This document shows positions 21,313 to 34,834 of a stretch of 64,000 nt of DNA, one piece after another. The notes below the pieces were generated by a model. It was given only the letters and a program-made list of their open reading frames with translations. It was not told the DNA's origin and did no database searches. A program made the position numbers and the translations under genes. Position 1 is the stretch's first letter; the number at the start of each line of letters is the position of its first letter. The stretch spans positions 1 through 64,000 of the forward strand of contig JAJFZO010000332.1 in assembly GCA_021397835.1 (NCBI GenBank), given 5' to 3'. The stretch is from Moringa oleifera. Lineage: Eukaryota; Streptophyta; Magnoliopsida; Brassicales; Moringaceae.

Positions 21313-22192
21313 GTAAGTAGAAGCTACTAATCTCATTTGAGTACATTAATATTTTCTAGGAAATAACATACTGTTTATTTAAAAGGAATAATGAACACGA
21401 TAATAGTAAAAGTAGCACTATAATATTACCAATAGTAGTATAGCATTGTAGCAGTTGCAGTGTAATAGTAATTCAGAGTGAGGAGGAGTAGTAGTATAGC
21501 AGTAGCAGTTTAGATGCATTAGTAATGGGAGTAGCAGTTTTGATGAGTAGCAGTAAGATTGGCAATTAAAATCGAGCAACCGTTGCAGTAAAGCTAAGCT
21601 CGAATTGATTAGCAATTTCGGTGTAGGTGTAAAAGCTTAAATGGAGTAGTTGTAACACCAGAAGTTTAAAAGAAAAGTAATAAAAGTATAACAGTAGCAA
21701 TTCGGAGAGAGTAGTAGCTGTGATGGATTAGTAGTAGCAGTTTAACTTTATTAGCAATAGTAATAGCAGTTTGGATGAGTAGCAGTAGTAGTAGAAGCTT
21801 TCATGAGTAGCAACTCAAGTTTAGATAGAAAGGCACAAGCAGTAGCAGTTTTGATTAGTAATAAAAGGAGTTTAAATGGGTAGCTGTAGCTGTACAACAA
21901 TAGTAGTTTGGATTGAGAAGTAATTGCAGTATAGCTGTAGTAGCTTAAACGAAGTGGCACTAGCAGCAGTAGTTTAGAAGAGTAGCACTAGCATATAGCA
22001 GCAGTAGCTTAGATAGAGTAGCAATGGCAGTGCAGTAGTATAGTGGTAGAAGTTTGGTTTGAGTAGGACTAGTAGCAGAGGTTTTGATGGAGGAGAAGTT
22101 TAGATATGTATCGTAATTTCTAACTAGAGTTGAAATATAGTGATTCAGCTACTTTATGATCATTATAAAAATGTTGCAGCTTTTCATTGCAC

Positions 22193-23419
22193 GGATTGTA
22201 ATATTGAGAGGAGGCACCAGAAGGTTCATTCTTTTTGTTATCACTGAATTTTGATTTGGTTATTACGTATAATATTTTTCTTGTTTTGCTATTTTTTTAT
22301 TGAATTCAAGTTGTATCCTAACTTCCCAACCATAAGAGGGGAAGAATAGCATTTGTCCTTTCAGAGAATATTTTTATTAGATCTTTACTTTTTAATGTGT
22401 GTGGTACAGATTGTTAATGAGGGTCAAATTACATTAGTCTCTTTGAAAACTATCAAGGAACTTCAGCAAGCAACTAAAAGGTTCACTAAATGGTTAATTA
22501 CTTTTGAGCTGCAACTGTTGAGTATATTGAAAGCATGGACACTAATAAATGCCATTTTTTAATACCCAATCTTGTATCGCAGGTATACTTTGCTGGCTGT
22601 TCCCGCAAGTATACTGCATAATTTTTATTTGGATGTATTCATTCATGTCAATATCTTCATAGATGATATTTCTGACTTGGGATGCGAAAAATCAGGTTGA
22701 TAAGTTTTGTCCTCGTTTTTGTTGTGGTTTTGGCATAAGGCGTTTTGTTTTTGAAATGGCTTGCCAGCTACCTTATTAAGATGTTTAGTGTTAATGAATG
22801 TAAGCATGTATTGCATACAGGTGAAGCACCCAATTACGGAGTGGATTGTTGATGTAAAACTTTATGCTACACATGTTGCATTCGGGGCCGATGTTCATCT
22901 CTCGATAATTACTGGTACGATAGTATATTTCATTAAATTTTTGTTCGTAGTTATTTAACGCAGTATGTCAAATCAATGCTGATATTTAATAAGAAATAAG
23001 GCTATTTTCAGGCATGAAAATCTTCAGCTACCGTTAACCCTTTTTAATTTGGAAAAAGCAGAGAGTACGAGGCCAAAAGGTTATTCTTTAGCTATTCACT
23101 AGACAGGAGAAGACCGGATGATGATTTGAAACCAACGGATGGGAAACTACAGGTAAATTGTCACCTTTCTTGAGCAATGATCGTTGATGTATTTTATTGC
23201 CCATTTTTATGAACTAGAGTTGGGCTGCATAATTCTTTGACTTTCAGGAGAGCTGAACCAAATATGTGGGCTTACTTCTGTGTAAAGATAAGTTATTTTA
23301 TTATTTGGTTTTTTTCAAAACTATATGTTTGATAGCATGGTTCATTTTCTAACTAAATGATTGAATTTCTTACTTGTAGTTGAGGGGAGAAAATCATGAA
23401 ATCTGGGATTCTCAATTTG
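22193..23419 (+). pseudogene. ACC1 unit 2
   Basis: The acceptor before exon A is GCAC instead of GCAG. Exon B (22410-22582, 173 nt) has the 1-nt loss shared by units 2-15 just before GCAACTGTTGAG. Exon C (22821-22914) is open and reads VKHPITEWIVDVKLYATHVA: the Glu is now Lys. Exon D ends at 23152, and exon E is about 23248-23287 with a 13-nt deletion. Exon F (23380-23419) follows a TAG acceptor. Confidence 0.92.
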
Positions 23420-24302
23420 GTAAGTAAAAGCTAGTAATCCCATTTGAGTACATTAATATTTTTTAGGTAATAACATACTGTTTATTTAAAAAGAATAGTG
23501 AACACGATAATAGTAAAAGTAGCACTATAACAATACCAATAGCAGTATAGCATTATAGCAGTTGCAGTGTAATAGTAATTCAGAGAGAGGAGCAGTAGTA
23601 GTATAGCAGAAGCAGTTTAGATGCATTAGTAGTGGGAGTAGCAGTTTTGATGAGTAGTAGTAAGACTGGTAATTAAAATCGAGCAGCCGTTGCAATAGAG
23701 CAGTAGGAGCTCGAATTGATTAGCAATTTCGGTGTAGGTGTAAAAGCTTAAATGGAGTAGTTGTACACCATAAGTTTAAAAGAAAAGTAATAAAAGTATA
23801 ACAATAGCAATTCGGATAGAGTAGCAGTTGTGATGGATTAGCAGTAGCAGTTTAACTTGATTAGCAACGGCAATAGCAGTTTGGATGAGTAGTAGTAGTA
23901 GTAGAAGCTTTCAGGAGTAGCAATTCAAGTTTAGATAGAAAAGCACAAGCAGTAGCAGTTTTGATTAGTAATAAAAGGAGTTTAAATAGGTAGCTGTAGC
24001 TGTACAACAATAGTAGTTCGGATTGAGAAGTAATTGCAGTATAGCTGTAGTAGCATAAACGAAGTGGCACTAGCAACAGCAGTTTAGAGGAGTAGCACTA
24101 GCATATAGCAGCAGTAGCTTAGATAGAGTAGCAATGGCAGTGCAGTAGTATAGCGATAGAAGTTTGGTTATAGTAGGACTAGCAGCAGAGGTTTTGACGA
24201 TGGAGAAGTTTAGATATGTATCATAATTTCTAACTGGATGTGAAATATAGTGATTCAGCTACTATGCGATCATTATGAAAATGTTACAGCTTTTCATTGC
24301 AG

Positions 24303-25525
24303 GGATTGTAATATTGAGACGAGGCACCAGAAGGTTCATTCTTTTTGTTGTCACTGAATTTTGATTTGGTTATTACGTATAATATTTTTCTTGTTTTGCT
24401 ATTTTTTTTCATTGAATTCAAGTTATATCCTACCTTCCCAACCATAAGAGGAGAAGAATAGCATTTATCCTTTCAGATAATGTTTTTATTAGATCTTTAT
24501 TTTTAATGTGTGTGGTACAAATTATTAAGGAGGTTCAAATTACATCAGCCCCTTTGAAAACTATCAAGGAACTTCAGTAAGCAACTAAAAGGTTCACTCA
24601 ATGGTTAATTACTTTTGAGCTGCAACTGTTGAGTATCTTAAAAGCTGGGCACTAATAAATGTAATTTTTAATACCCAATCTTTTATCGTAGGTATACTTT
24701 GCTGGCTGTTCCCTCAGGTATACTTCATCATTTTTATTTGCATGTATTCATTCATGTCAATATCTTTATAGATGATATTTTTGATTTGGGATGCAAAAAA
24801 TCAGGATGATAAGTTTTGACCTCGTTTTTGTTGTGGTTTTGGCATAAGGTGTTTTGTATTTGAAATGGCTTGCCAGCTACCTTATTAAGATGTTTAGTGT
24901 TAATGAATGTCAGCAAGTATTGCGTACAGGTGAGGTACCCAATTATGGAGTGGATTGTTGATGTAAAACTTTATGCTGCAGATGTTGCATTCGGGGCCGA
25001 TGTTCCTCTCTCGCAAATTACTGGTATGATAGTATATTTCATTAAATTGTTTTCCGTAGTTATTTAACGCAGTATGTCAAATCTATGCCTACATTTAATA
25101 AGAAATAAGTCTATTTTCTGGCATGACAATCCTCAGCTACCGCTAACCCCTTTTAATTTGGAAAAAGCAGATAGTACTAGGCCAAAAAGTTATTCTTTAG
25201 CTATTCACTAGATAAGAGAAGACCGGATGATGATTTGAAACCAATTGATGGGAAACTACAGGTAAATTGTCACCTTTCTTGAGTAATGATAGTTGATGCA
25301 CTTTATTGCCCATTTTTATGAACTAGAGTTGGGCTGCATAATTCTTTGACTTTCAGGAGAGCTGAACCAAATATGTGGGCTTACTTCTGTGTAAAGATAA
25401 GTTATTTTGTTTTTTCTTTTTCAAAACTATACGTTTGATAGCATGGTTCATTTTCTAACTAAATGATTGAATTTCTTACTTGCAATCCAGGGGAGGCAAT
25501 CATGAAATCTGGGATTCTCAATTTG
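24303..25525 (+). pseudogene. ACC1 unit 3 (first unit of duplicated triplet)
   Basis: Exon C (24930-25023) reads VRYPIMEWIVDVKLYAADVA, with Glu to Arg and His to Tyr. Exon B has an extra TAA stop where the second Gln of ELQQ should be, and a further 1-nt loss (AAAGCTGGGCAC). Exon D has TAGATAAGAGAAGAC around the shared stop. The exon F acceptor is TGCAATCC, having lost its AG. Unit 6 matches it almost throughout at an offset of 6311 bp. Confidence 0.92.
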
Positions 25526-26409
25526 GTAAGTAGAAGCTACTAATCTCATTTGAGTACATTAATATTTTTTAGGTAATAACATACTGTTTATTTAAAAAGA
25601 ATAATGAACACGATAATAGTAAAAGTAGCACTATAACAATACCAATAGCAGTATAGCATTGTAGCAGTTGCAGTGTAATAGTAATTCAGAGAGAGGAGCA
25701 GTAGTAGTATAGCAGAAGCAGTTTAGATGCATTAGTAGTGGGAGTAGCAGTTTTGATGAGCAGCAGTAAGACTGGCAATTAAAATCGAGCAGTCGTTGCA
25801 ATAGAGCAGTAGGAGCTCGAATTGATTAGCAATTTCGGTGTAGGTGTAAAAGCTTAAATGGAGTAGTTGTAACACCATAAGTTTAAAAGAAAAGTAATAA
25901 AAGTATAACAATAGCAATTCGGAGAGAGTAGTAGCTATGATGGATTAGCAGTAGCAGTTTAACTTGATTAGCAACGGCAATAGCAGTTTGGATGAGTAGC
26001 AGTAGTAGTAGAATCTTTAATGAGTAGCAATTCAAGTTTACATAGAAAAGCACAAGCAGTAGCAGTTTTGATTAGTGATAAAAGGAGTTTAAATGGGTAG
26101 CTGTAGCTGTACAACAATAGTAGTTCGGATTGAGAAGTAATTGCAGTATAGTTGTAGTAGCATAAACGAAGTGGCACTAGCAGCAGCAGTTTAGAGGAGT
26201 AGCACTAGCATATAGCAGCAATAGCTTAGATAGAGTAGCAATGGTAGTGCAGTAGTATAGCGGTAGAAGTTTGGTTATAGTAGGACTAGCAGCAGAGGTT
26301 TTGACGGAGGAGAAGTTTAGATATGTATCCTATTTTCTAACTGGATTTGAAATATAGTGATTCAGCTACTGTGTGATCATTATGAAAATGTTGCAGCTTT
26401 TCATTGCAG

Positions 26410-27640
26410 GGATTGTAATATTGAGACGAGGCACCAGAAGGTTCATTCTTTTTGTTGTCACTGAATTTTGATTTGGTTATTACGTATAATATTTTTCTTG
26501 TTTTGCTATTTTTTTTCATTGAATTCAAGTTATATCCTACCTTCCCAACCATAAGAGGAGAAGAATAGCATTTATCCTTTCAGATAATGTTTTTATTAGA
26601 TCTTTACTTTTTAATGTGTGTGGTACATATTATTAAGGAGGTTCAAATTACATTGGCCCCTTTGAAAACTATCAAAGAACTTCAACAAGCAACTAAAAGG
26701 TTCACTAAATGGTTAATTACTTTTGAGCTGTAACTATTGAGTATCTTGAAAGCATGGACACCAATAAATGCCATTTTTAATACCCAATCTTTTATCGTAG
26801 GTATACTTTGCTGGCTGTTCCCTCAGGTATACTTCATCATTTTTATTTGCATGTATTCATTCATGCCAATATCTTTATAGATGATATTTTTGACTTGGGA
26901 TGCGAATAATCAGGTTGATAAGTTTTGACCTCGTTTTTGTTGTGGTTTTGGTATAAGGCGTTTTGTATTTGAAATGGCTTGCCAGCTACCTTATTAAGAT
27001 GTTTAGTGTTAATGAATGTCAGCAAGTATTGCATACAGGTAAAGCACCCAATTACGGAGTGGATTGTTGATGTAAAACTTTATGCTGCAGATGTTGCATT
27101 CGGGGTCGATGTTCCTCTCTCGCAAATTACTGGTAGGATAGTATATTTCATTAAATTGTTCTCCGTAGTTATTTAACGCAATATGTCAAATCTATGCCTA
27201 CATTTAATAAGAAATAAGTCTATTTTCTGGCATGACAATCCTCAGCTACCGCTAACCCCTTTTAATTTGGAAAAAGCAGATAGTACTAGGCCAAAAAGTT
27301 ATTCTTTAGCTATTCACTAGATAAGAGAAGACCGGATGATGATTTGAAGCCAACTGATGGGAAACTACAGGTAAATTGTCACCTTTCTTGAGCAATGATA
27401 GTTGATGCACTTTATTGCCCTTTTTATGAACTAGAGTTGGGCTGCATAATTCTTTGACTTTTAGGAGAGCTGAACCAAATATGTGGGCTTACCTCTGTGT
27501 AAAGATAAGTTATTTTGTTATTTTGTTTTTTTTTTTCAAAACTATACGTTTGATAGCATGGTTCATTTTCGAACTAAATGATTGAATTTCTTACTTGCAA
27601 TCCAAGGGAGGCAGTCATGAAATCTGGGATTCTCAATTTG
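26410..27640 (+). pseudogene. ACC1 unit 4 (second unit of duplicated triplet)
   Basis: Exon C (27039-27132) reads VKHPITEWIVDVKLYAADVA, then FGVDVPLSQIT. The Gln-type codon after GAGCTG in exon B is TAA. The exon F acceptor is TGCAATCC (AG lost). Exon E reads TGTGGGCTTACCTC in place of TACTTC. Unit 7 is its near-identical partner. Confidence 0.92.
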
Positions 27641-28524
27641 GTAAGTAGAATCTACTAATCTCATTTGAGTACATTAATATTTTTTAGGTAATAACACACT
27701 ATTTATTTAAAAAAAATAGTGAACACGATAATAGTAAAAGTAGCACTATAACAATGCCGATAGCAGTATAGCGTTGTAGCAGTTGTAGTGTAATAGTAAT
27801 TCAAAGAAAAGAACAGTAGTAGTATAGCAGTAGCAGTTTAGATGCATTAGTAGTGGGAGTAGTAGTTTTGATGAGTATCAGTAAGACTGGCAGTTAAAAT
27901 CGAGCAGCCATTGCAATAGAGCAGTAGGAGCTCGAATTGATTAGCAATTTCGGTGTAGGTGTAAAAGCTTAAATGGAGTTGTTGTAACACCATAAGTATA
28001 AAAGAAAAGTAATAAAAGTATAACAGTAGCAATTCGGAGAGAGTAGTAGCTGTGATGGATTAGCAGTAGCAGTTTAACTTGATTAGCAACGGCAATAGCA
28101 GTTTGGATGAGTAGCAGTAGTAGTAGAAGCTTTCATGAGTAGCAATTCAAGTTTAGATAGAAAGGCACAAGCAGTAGTAGTTTTGATTAGTAATAAAAGG
28201 AGTTTAAATGGGTAGCTGTAGCTGTACAACAATAGTAGTTCGGATTGAGAAGTAATTGCAGTATAGCTGTAGTAGCTTAAACGAAGTGGCACTAGCAGCA
28301 GCAGTTTACAGGAGTAGCACTAGCATATAGCAGGAGTAGGTTAGATAGAGTAGCAATGGCAGTGCAGTAGTATAGCGGTAGAAGTTTGGTTATAGTAGGA
28401 CTAGCAGCAGAGGTTTTGACGGGGGAGAAGTTTAGATATGTATCGTATTTTCTAACTGGAGTTGAAATATAGTGATTCAACTACTTTGCAATCATTATGA
28501 AAATGTTGCAGCTTTTCATTGCTG

Positions 28525-29753
28525 GGATTGTAATATTGAGACGAGGCACCAGAAGGTTCATTCTTTTTGTTGTCACTGAATTTTGATTTGGTTATTACGT
28601 ATAATATTTTTCTTGTTTTGTTATTTTTTTTCATTGAATTCAAGTTATATCCTACCTTCCCAACCATAAGAGGAGAAGAATAGCGTTTGTCTTTTCAGAG
28701 AATGTTTTTATTAGATCTTTACTTTTTAAGTGTGTTGTACAGATTGTTAAGGAGGTTCAAATTACATTTGCTCCTTTGAAAACGATCAAGGAACTTCAGC
28801 AAGCAACTAAAAGGTTCCCTAAATGGTTAATTACTTTTGAGCTGCAACTGTTGAGTATCTTGAAAGCATGGGCACTAATAAATGTCATTTTTAATACCCA
28901 ATCTTTATCGTAGGTATACTTTGCTGGCTGATCCCTTAGGTATACTTCATAATTTTTATTTGCATGTATTCATTCATGTCAATATCTTTATAGATGATAT
29001 TTTTGATTTGGGATGCGAAAAATCAGGATGATAAGTTTTGACCTCGATTTTGTTGTGGTTTTGGCATAAGGTGTTTTGTATTTGAAATGGCTTGGCAGCT
29101 ACCTTATTAAGATGTTTAGTGTTAATGAATGTCAGCAAGTATTGCATACAAGTGAAGCACCCAATGACGGAGTGGATTGTTGATGTAAAACTTTATGCTG
29201 CAGATGTTGTATTCGGGGCCGATGTTCCTCTCTCGCAAATTACTGGTAGGATAGTATATTTCATTAAATTGTTCTCCGTAGTTATTTAACGCAGTATGTC
29301 AAATCTATGCCTACATTTAATAAGAAATAAGTCTATTTTCTGGCATGACAATCCTCAGCTACCACTAACCCTTTTTAATTTGGAAAAAGCAGAGAGTACG
29401 AGGCCAAAAAGTTATTCTTTAGCTATTCACTAGATAAGAGAAGACCGGATGATGATTTGAAACCAACTGATGGGAAACTACAGGTAAATTGCCACCTTTC
29501 TTGAGCAATGATAGTTGATGCACTTTATTGCCCATTTTTATGAACTAGAGTTGGGCAGCATAATTCTTTGACTTTCAGGAGAGCTGAACCAAATATGTGG
29601 GCTTACTTCTGTGTAAAGATAAGTTATTTTGTTTTTTTGTTTTTTTTTTCAAAATTATACGTTTGATAGCATGGTTCATTTTCCAACTAAATGATTGAAT
29701 TTCCTACCTGCAGTCCAGAGGAGGCAATCATGAAATCTGGGATTCTCAATTTG
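28525..29753 (+). pseudogene. ACC1 unit 5 (third unit of duplicated triplet)
   Basis: The acceptor before exon A is GCTG instead of GCAG. Exon C (29152-29245) reads VKHPMTEWIVDVKLYAADVV; its acceptor is shifted because ACAG|G became ACAA|G. Exon F keeps a good CTGCAG acceptor. The minisatellite tail (about 30395-30540) has two small deletions not present in unit 8, so the duplicated block must end near 30400. Confidence 0.92.
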
Positions 29754-30613
29754 GTAAGTAGCAGCTACTAATCACATTTGAGTACATTAATATTTTTTAG
29801 GTAATAACATACTGTTTATTTAAAAGAAATAGTGAACATGATAATAGTAAAAATAGCACTATAACAATACCAATAGCAGTATAGCATTGTAGCAGTTGTA
29901 GTGTAATAGTAATTTAGAGAAAAGTGTAGTAGTAGTATAGCAGTAGCAGTTTAGATGCATTAGTAGTGGGAGTAGCAGTTTTGATGAGTAGCAGTAATAC
30001 TGGCAATTAAAATCGAGCAGCCATTGCAATAGAGCTGTAGGAGCTCGAATTGATTAGCAATTTCGGTGTAGGCGTAAAAGCTTAAATGGAGTAGTTGTAA
30101 CACCATAAATTTAAAAGAAAAGTAATAAAAGTATAACAGTAGCAATGCGGAGAGAGTAGTAGCTGTGATGGATTAGCAGTAGCAGTTTAACTTGATTAGC
30201 AACGGCAATAGCAGTTTGGATGAGTAGCAGTAGTAGTAGAAGCTTTCATGAGTAGCACTTCAAGTTTAAATAGAAAGGCACAAGCAGTAGCAGTTTTGAT
30301 TAGTAATAAAAGGAGTTTAAAAGGGTAGCTGTAATTGTACAACAATAGTAGTTCGGATTGAGAAGTAATTGCAGTATAGCTATAGTAGCTTAAACGAAGT
30401 GGCACTAGCAGCAGCAGTAGCACTAGCATATAGCAGCAGTAGCTTAGATTGTGTGGCAATGGCAGTACAGTAGTATAGCTGCAGAAGTTTGGTTATAGTA
30501 GGACTAGCAGCAGAGGTTTTTTAGATATGTATCGTATTTTCTAACTAGAGTTGAAATATAGTGATTCAGCTACTTTGCGATCATTATGAAAATGTTGCAG
30601 CTTTTCATTGCTG

Positions 30614-31836
30614 GGATTGTAATATTGAGACGAGGCACCAGAAGGTTCATTCTTTTTGTTGTCACTGAATTTTGATTTGGTTATTACGTATAATATTTTT
30701 CTTGTTTTGCTATTTTTTTTCATTGAATTCAAGTTATATCCTACCTTCCCAACCATAAGAGGAGAAGAATAGCATTTATCCTTTCAGATAATGTTTTTAT
30801 TAGATCTTTATTTTTAATGTGTGTGGTACAGATTATTAAGGAGGTTCAAATTACATCGGCCCCTTTGAAAACTATCAAGGAACTTCAGCAAGCAACTAAA
30901 AGGTTCACTCAATGGTTAATTACTTTTGAGCTGCAACTGTTGAGTATCTTGAAAGCTGGGCACTAATAAATGCAATTTTTAATACCCAATCTTTTATCGT
31001 AGGTATACTTTGCTGGCTGTTCCCTCAGGTATACTTCATCATTTTTATTTGCATGTATTCATTCATGTCAATATCTTTATAGATGATATTTTTGATTTGG
31101 GATGCAAAAAATCAGGATGATAAGTTTTGACCTCGTTTTTGTTGTGGTTTTGGCATAAGGTGTTTTGTATTTGAAATGGCTTGCCAGCTACCTTATTAAG
31201 ATGTTTAGTGTTAATGAATGTCAGCAAGTATTGCGTACAGGTGAGGTACCCAATTATGGAGTGGATTGTTGATGTAAAACTTTATGCTGCAGATGTTGCA
31301 TTCGGGGCCGATGTTCCTCTCTCGCAAATTACTGGTATGATAGTATATTTCATTAAATTGTTTTCCGTAGTTATTTAACGCAGTATGTCAAATCTATGCC
31401 TACATTTAATAAGAAATAAGTCTATTTTCTGGCATGACAATCCTCAGCTACCGCTAACCCCTTTTAATTTGGAAAAAGCAGATAGTACTAGGCCAAAAAG
31501 TTATTCTTTAGCTATTCACTAGATAAGAGAAGACCGGATGATGATTTGAAACCAATTGATGGGAAACTACAGGTAAATTGTCACCTTTCTTGAGTAATGA
31601 TAGTTGATGCACTTTATTGCCCATTTTTATGAACTAGAGTTGGGCTGCATAATTCTTTGACTTTCAGGAGAGCTGAACCAAATATGTGGGCTTACTTCTG
31701 TGTAAAGATAAGTTATTTTGTTTTTTCTTTTTCAAAACTATACGTTTGATAGCATGGTTCATTTTCTAACTAAATGATTGAATTTCTTACTTGCAATCCA
31801 GGGGAGGCAATCATGAAATCTGGGATTCTCAATTTG
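30614..31836 (+). pseudogene. ACC1 unit 6, a hybrid of units 5 and 3
   Basis: Exon A and its GCTG acceptor match unit 5 and differ from unit 3. From exon B on, the sequence matches unit 3, including the AAAGCTGGGCAC loss and exon C VRYPIMEW (31241-31334). Exon B here reads CAGCAAGCAAC without the TAA stop of unit 3. The hybrid marks the exchange point of an unequal crossover or similar event at about 30620-30780. Confidence 0.92.
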
Positions 31837-32720
31837 GTAAGTAGAAGCTACTAATCTCATTTGAGTACATTAATATTTTTTAGGTAATAACATACTGTTT
31901 ATTTAAAAAGAATAATGAACACGATAATAGTAAAAGTAGCACTATAACAATACCAATAGCAGTATAGCATTGTAGCAGTTGCAGTGTAATAGTAATTCAG
32001 AGAGAGGAGCAGTAGTAGTATAGCAGAAGCAGTTTAGATGCATTAGTAGTGGGAGTAGCAGTTTTGATGAGCAGCAGTAAGACTGGCAATTAAAATCGAG
32101 CAGTCGTTGCAATAGAGCAGTAGGAGCTCGAATTGATTAGCAATTTCGGTGTAGGTGTAAAAGCTTAAATGGAGTAGTTGTAACACCATAAGTATAAAAG
32201 AAAAGTAATAAAAGTATAACAATAGCAATTCGGAGAGAGTAGTAGCTGTGATGGATTAGCAGTAGCAGTTTAACTTGATTAGCAACGACAATAGCAGTTT
32301 GGATGAGTAGCAATAGTAGTAGAATCTTTAATGAGTAGCAATTCAAGTTTACATAGAAAAGCACAAGCAGTAGTAGTTTTGATTAGTGATAAAAAGAGTT
32401 TAAATGGGTAGCTGTAGCTGTACAACAATAGTAGTTCGGATTGAGAAGTAATTGCAGTATAGTTGTAGTAGCATAAACGAAGTGGCACTAGCAGCAGCAG
32501 TTTAGAGGAGTAGCACTAGCATATAGCAGCAATAGCTTAGATAGAGTAGCAATGGTAGTGCAGTAGTATAGCGGTAGAAGTTTGGTTATAGTAGGACTAG
32601 CAGCAGAGGTTTTGACGGAGGAGAAGTTTAGATATGTATCCTATTTTCTAACTGGATTTGAAATATAGTGATTCAGCTACTGTGTGATCATTATGAAAAT
32701 GTTGCAGCTTTTCATTGCAG

Positions 32721-33950
32721 GGATTGTAATATTGAGACGAGGCACCAGAAGGTTCATTCTTTTTGTTGTCACTGAATTTTGATTTGGTTATTACGTATAA
32801 TATTTTTCTTGTTTTGCTATTTTTTTTCATTGAATTCAAGTTATATCCTACCTTCCCAACCATAAGAGGAGAAGAATAGCATTTATCCTTTCAGATAATG
32901 TTTTTATTAGATCTTTACTTTTTAATGTGTGTGGTACATATTATTAAGGAGGTTCAAATTACATTGGCCCCTTTGAAAACTATCAAGGAACTTCAACAAG
33001 CAACTAAAAGGTTCACTAAATGGTTAATTACTTTTGAGCTGTAACTATTGAGTATCTTGAAAGCATGGACACCAATAACTGCCATTTTTAATACCCAATC
33101 TTTTATCGTAGGTATACTTTGCTGGCTGTTCCCTCAGGTATACTTCATCATTTTTATTTGCATGTATTCATTCATGTCAATATCTTTATAGATGATATTT
33201 TTGACTTGGGATGCGAAAAATCAGGTTGATAAGTTTTGACCTCGTTTTTGTTGTGGTTTTGGTATAAGGCGTTTTGTATTTGAAATAGCTTGCCAGCTAC
33301 CTTATTAAGATGTTTAGTGTTAATGAATGTCAGCAAGTATTGCATACAGGTAAAGCACCCAATTACGGAGTGGATTGTTGATGTAAAACTTTATGCTGCA
33401 GATGTTGCATTCGGGGTCGATGTTCCTCTCTCGCAAATTACTGGTAGGATAGTATATTTCATTAAATTGTTTTCCGTAGTTATTTAACGCAATATGTCAA
33501 ATCTATGCCTACATTTAATAAGAAATAAGTCTATTTTCTGGCATGACAATCCTCAGCTACCGCTAACCCCTTTTAATTTGGAAAAAGCAGATAGTACTAG
33601 GCCAAAAGGTTATTCTTTAGCTATTCACTAGATAAGAGAAGACCGGATGATGATTTGAAGCCAACTGATGGGAAACTACAGGTAAATTGTCACCTTTCTT
33701 GAGCAATGATAGTTGATGCACTTTATTGCCCTTTTTATGAACTAGAGTTGGGCTGCATAATTCTTTGACTTTTAGGAGAGCTGAACCAAATATGTGGGCT
33801 TACCTCTGTGTAAAGATAAGTTATTTTGTTATTTTGTTTTTTTTTTCAAAACTATACGTTTGATAGCATGGTTCATTTTCGAACTAAATGATTGAATTTC
33901 TTACTTGCAATCCAAGGGAAGCAGTCATGAAATCTGGGATTCTCAATTTG
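32721..33950 (+). pseudogene. ACC1 unit 7 (copy of unit 4)
   Basis: Exon C is 33350-33443 and reads as in unit 4, with GVDVPLSQIT. The start codon context upstream of exon C differs (AAATAGCTTGCC for AAATGGCTTGCC), and exon F reads AGGGAAGCAG for AGGGAGGCAG. These few differences show that the copies are recent but not identical. Confidence 0.92.
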
Positions 33951-34834
33951 GTAAGTAGAATCTACTAATCTCATTTGAGTACATTAATATTTTTTAGGTA
34001 ATAACACACTATTTATTTAAAAAAAATAATGAACACGATAATAGTAAAAGTAGCACTATAACAATGCCGATAGCAGTATAGCGTTGTAGCAGTTGTAGTG
34101 TAATAGTAATTCAAAGAAAAGAACAGTAGTAGTATAGCAGTAGCAGTTTAGATGCATTAGTAGTGGGAGTAGTAGTTTTGATGAGTATCAGTAAGACTGG
34201 GAGTTAAAATCGAGCAGCCATTGCAATAGAGCAGTAGGAGCTCGAATTGATTAGCAATTTCGGTGTAGGTGTAAAAGCTTAAATGGAGTTGTTGTAACAC
34301 CATAAGTATAAAAGAAAAGTAATAAAAGTATAACAGTAGCAATTCGGAGAGAGTAGTAGCTGTGATGGATTAGCAGTAGCAGTTTAACTTGATTAGCAAC
34401 GGCAATAGCAGTTTGGATGAGTAGCAGTAGTAGTAGAAGCTTTCATGAGTAGCAATTCAAGTTTAGATAGAAAGGCACAAGCAGTAGCAGTTTTGATTAG
34501 TAATAAAAGGAGTTTAAATGGGTAGCTGTAGCTGTACAACAATAGTAGTTCGGATTGAGAAGTAATTGCAGTATAGCTATAGTAGCTTAAACGAAGTGGC
34601 ACTAGCAGCAGCAGTTTACAGGAGTAGCACTAGCATATAGCAGGAGTAGCTTAGATAGAGTAGCAATGGCAGTGCAGTAGTATAGCGGTAGAAGTTTGGT
34701 TATAGTAGGACTAGCAGCAGAGGTTTTGACGGGGGAGAAGTTTAGATATGTATCGTATTTTCTAACTGGAGTTGAAATATAGTGATTCAACTACTTTGCA
34801 ATCATTATGAAAATGTTGCAGCTTTTCATTGCTG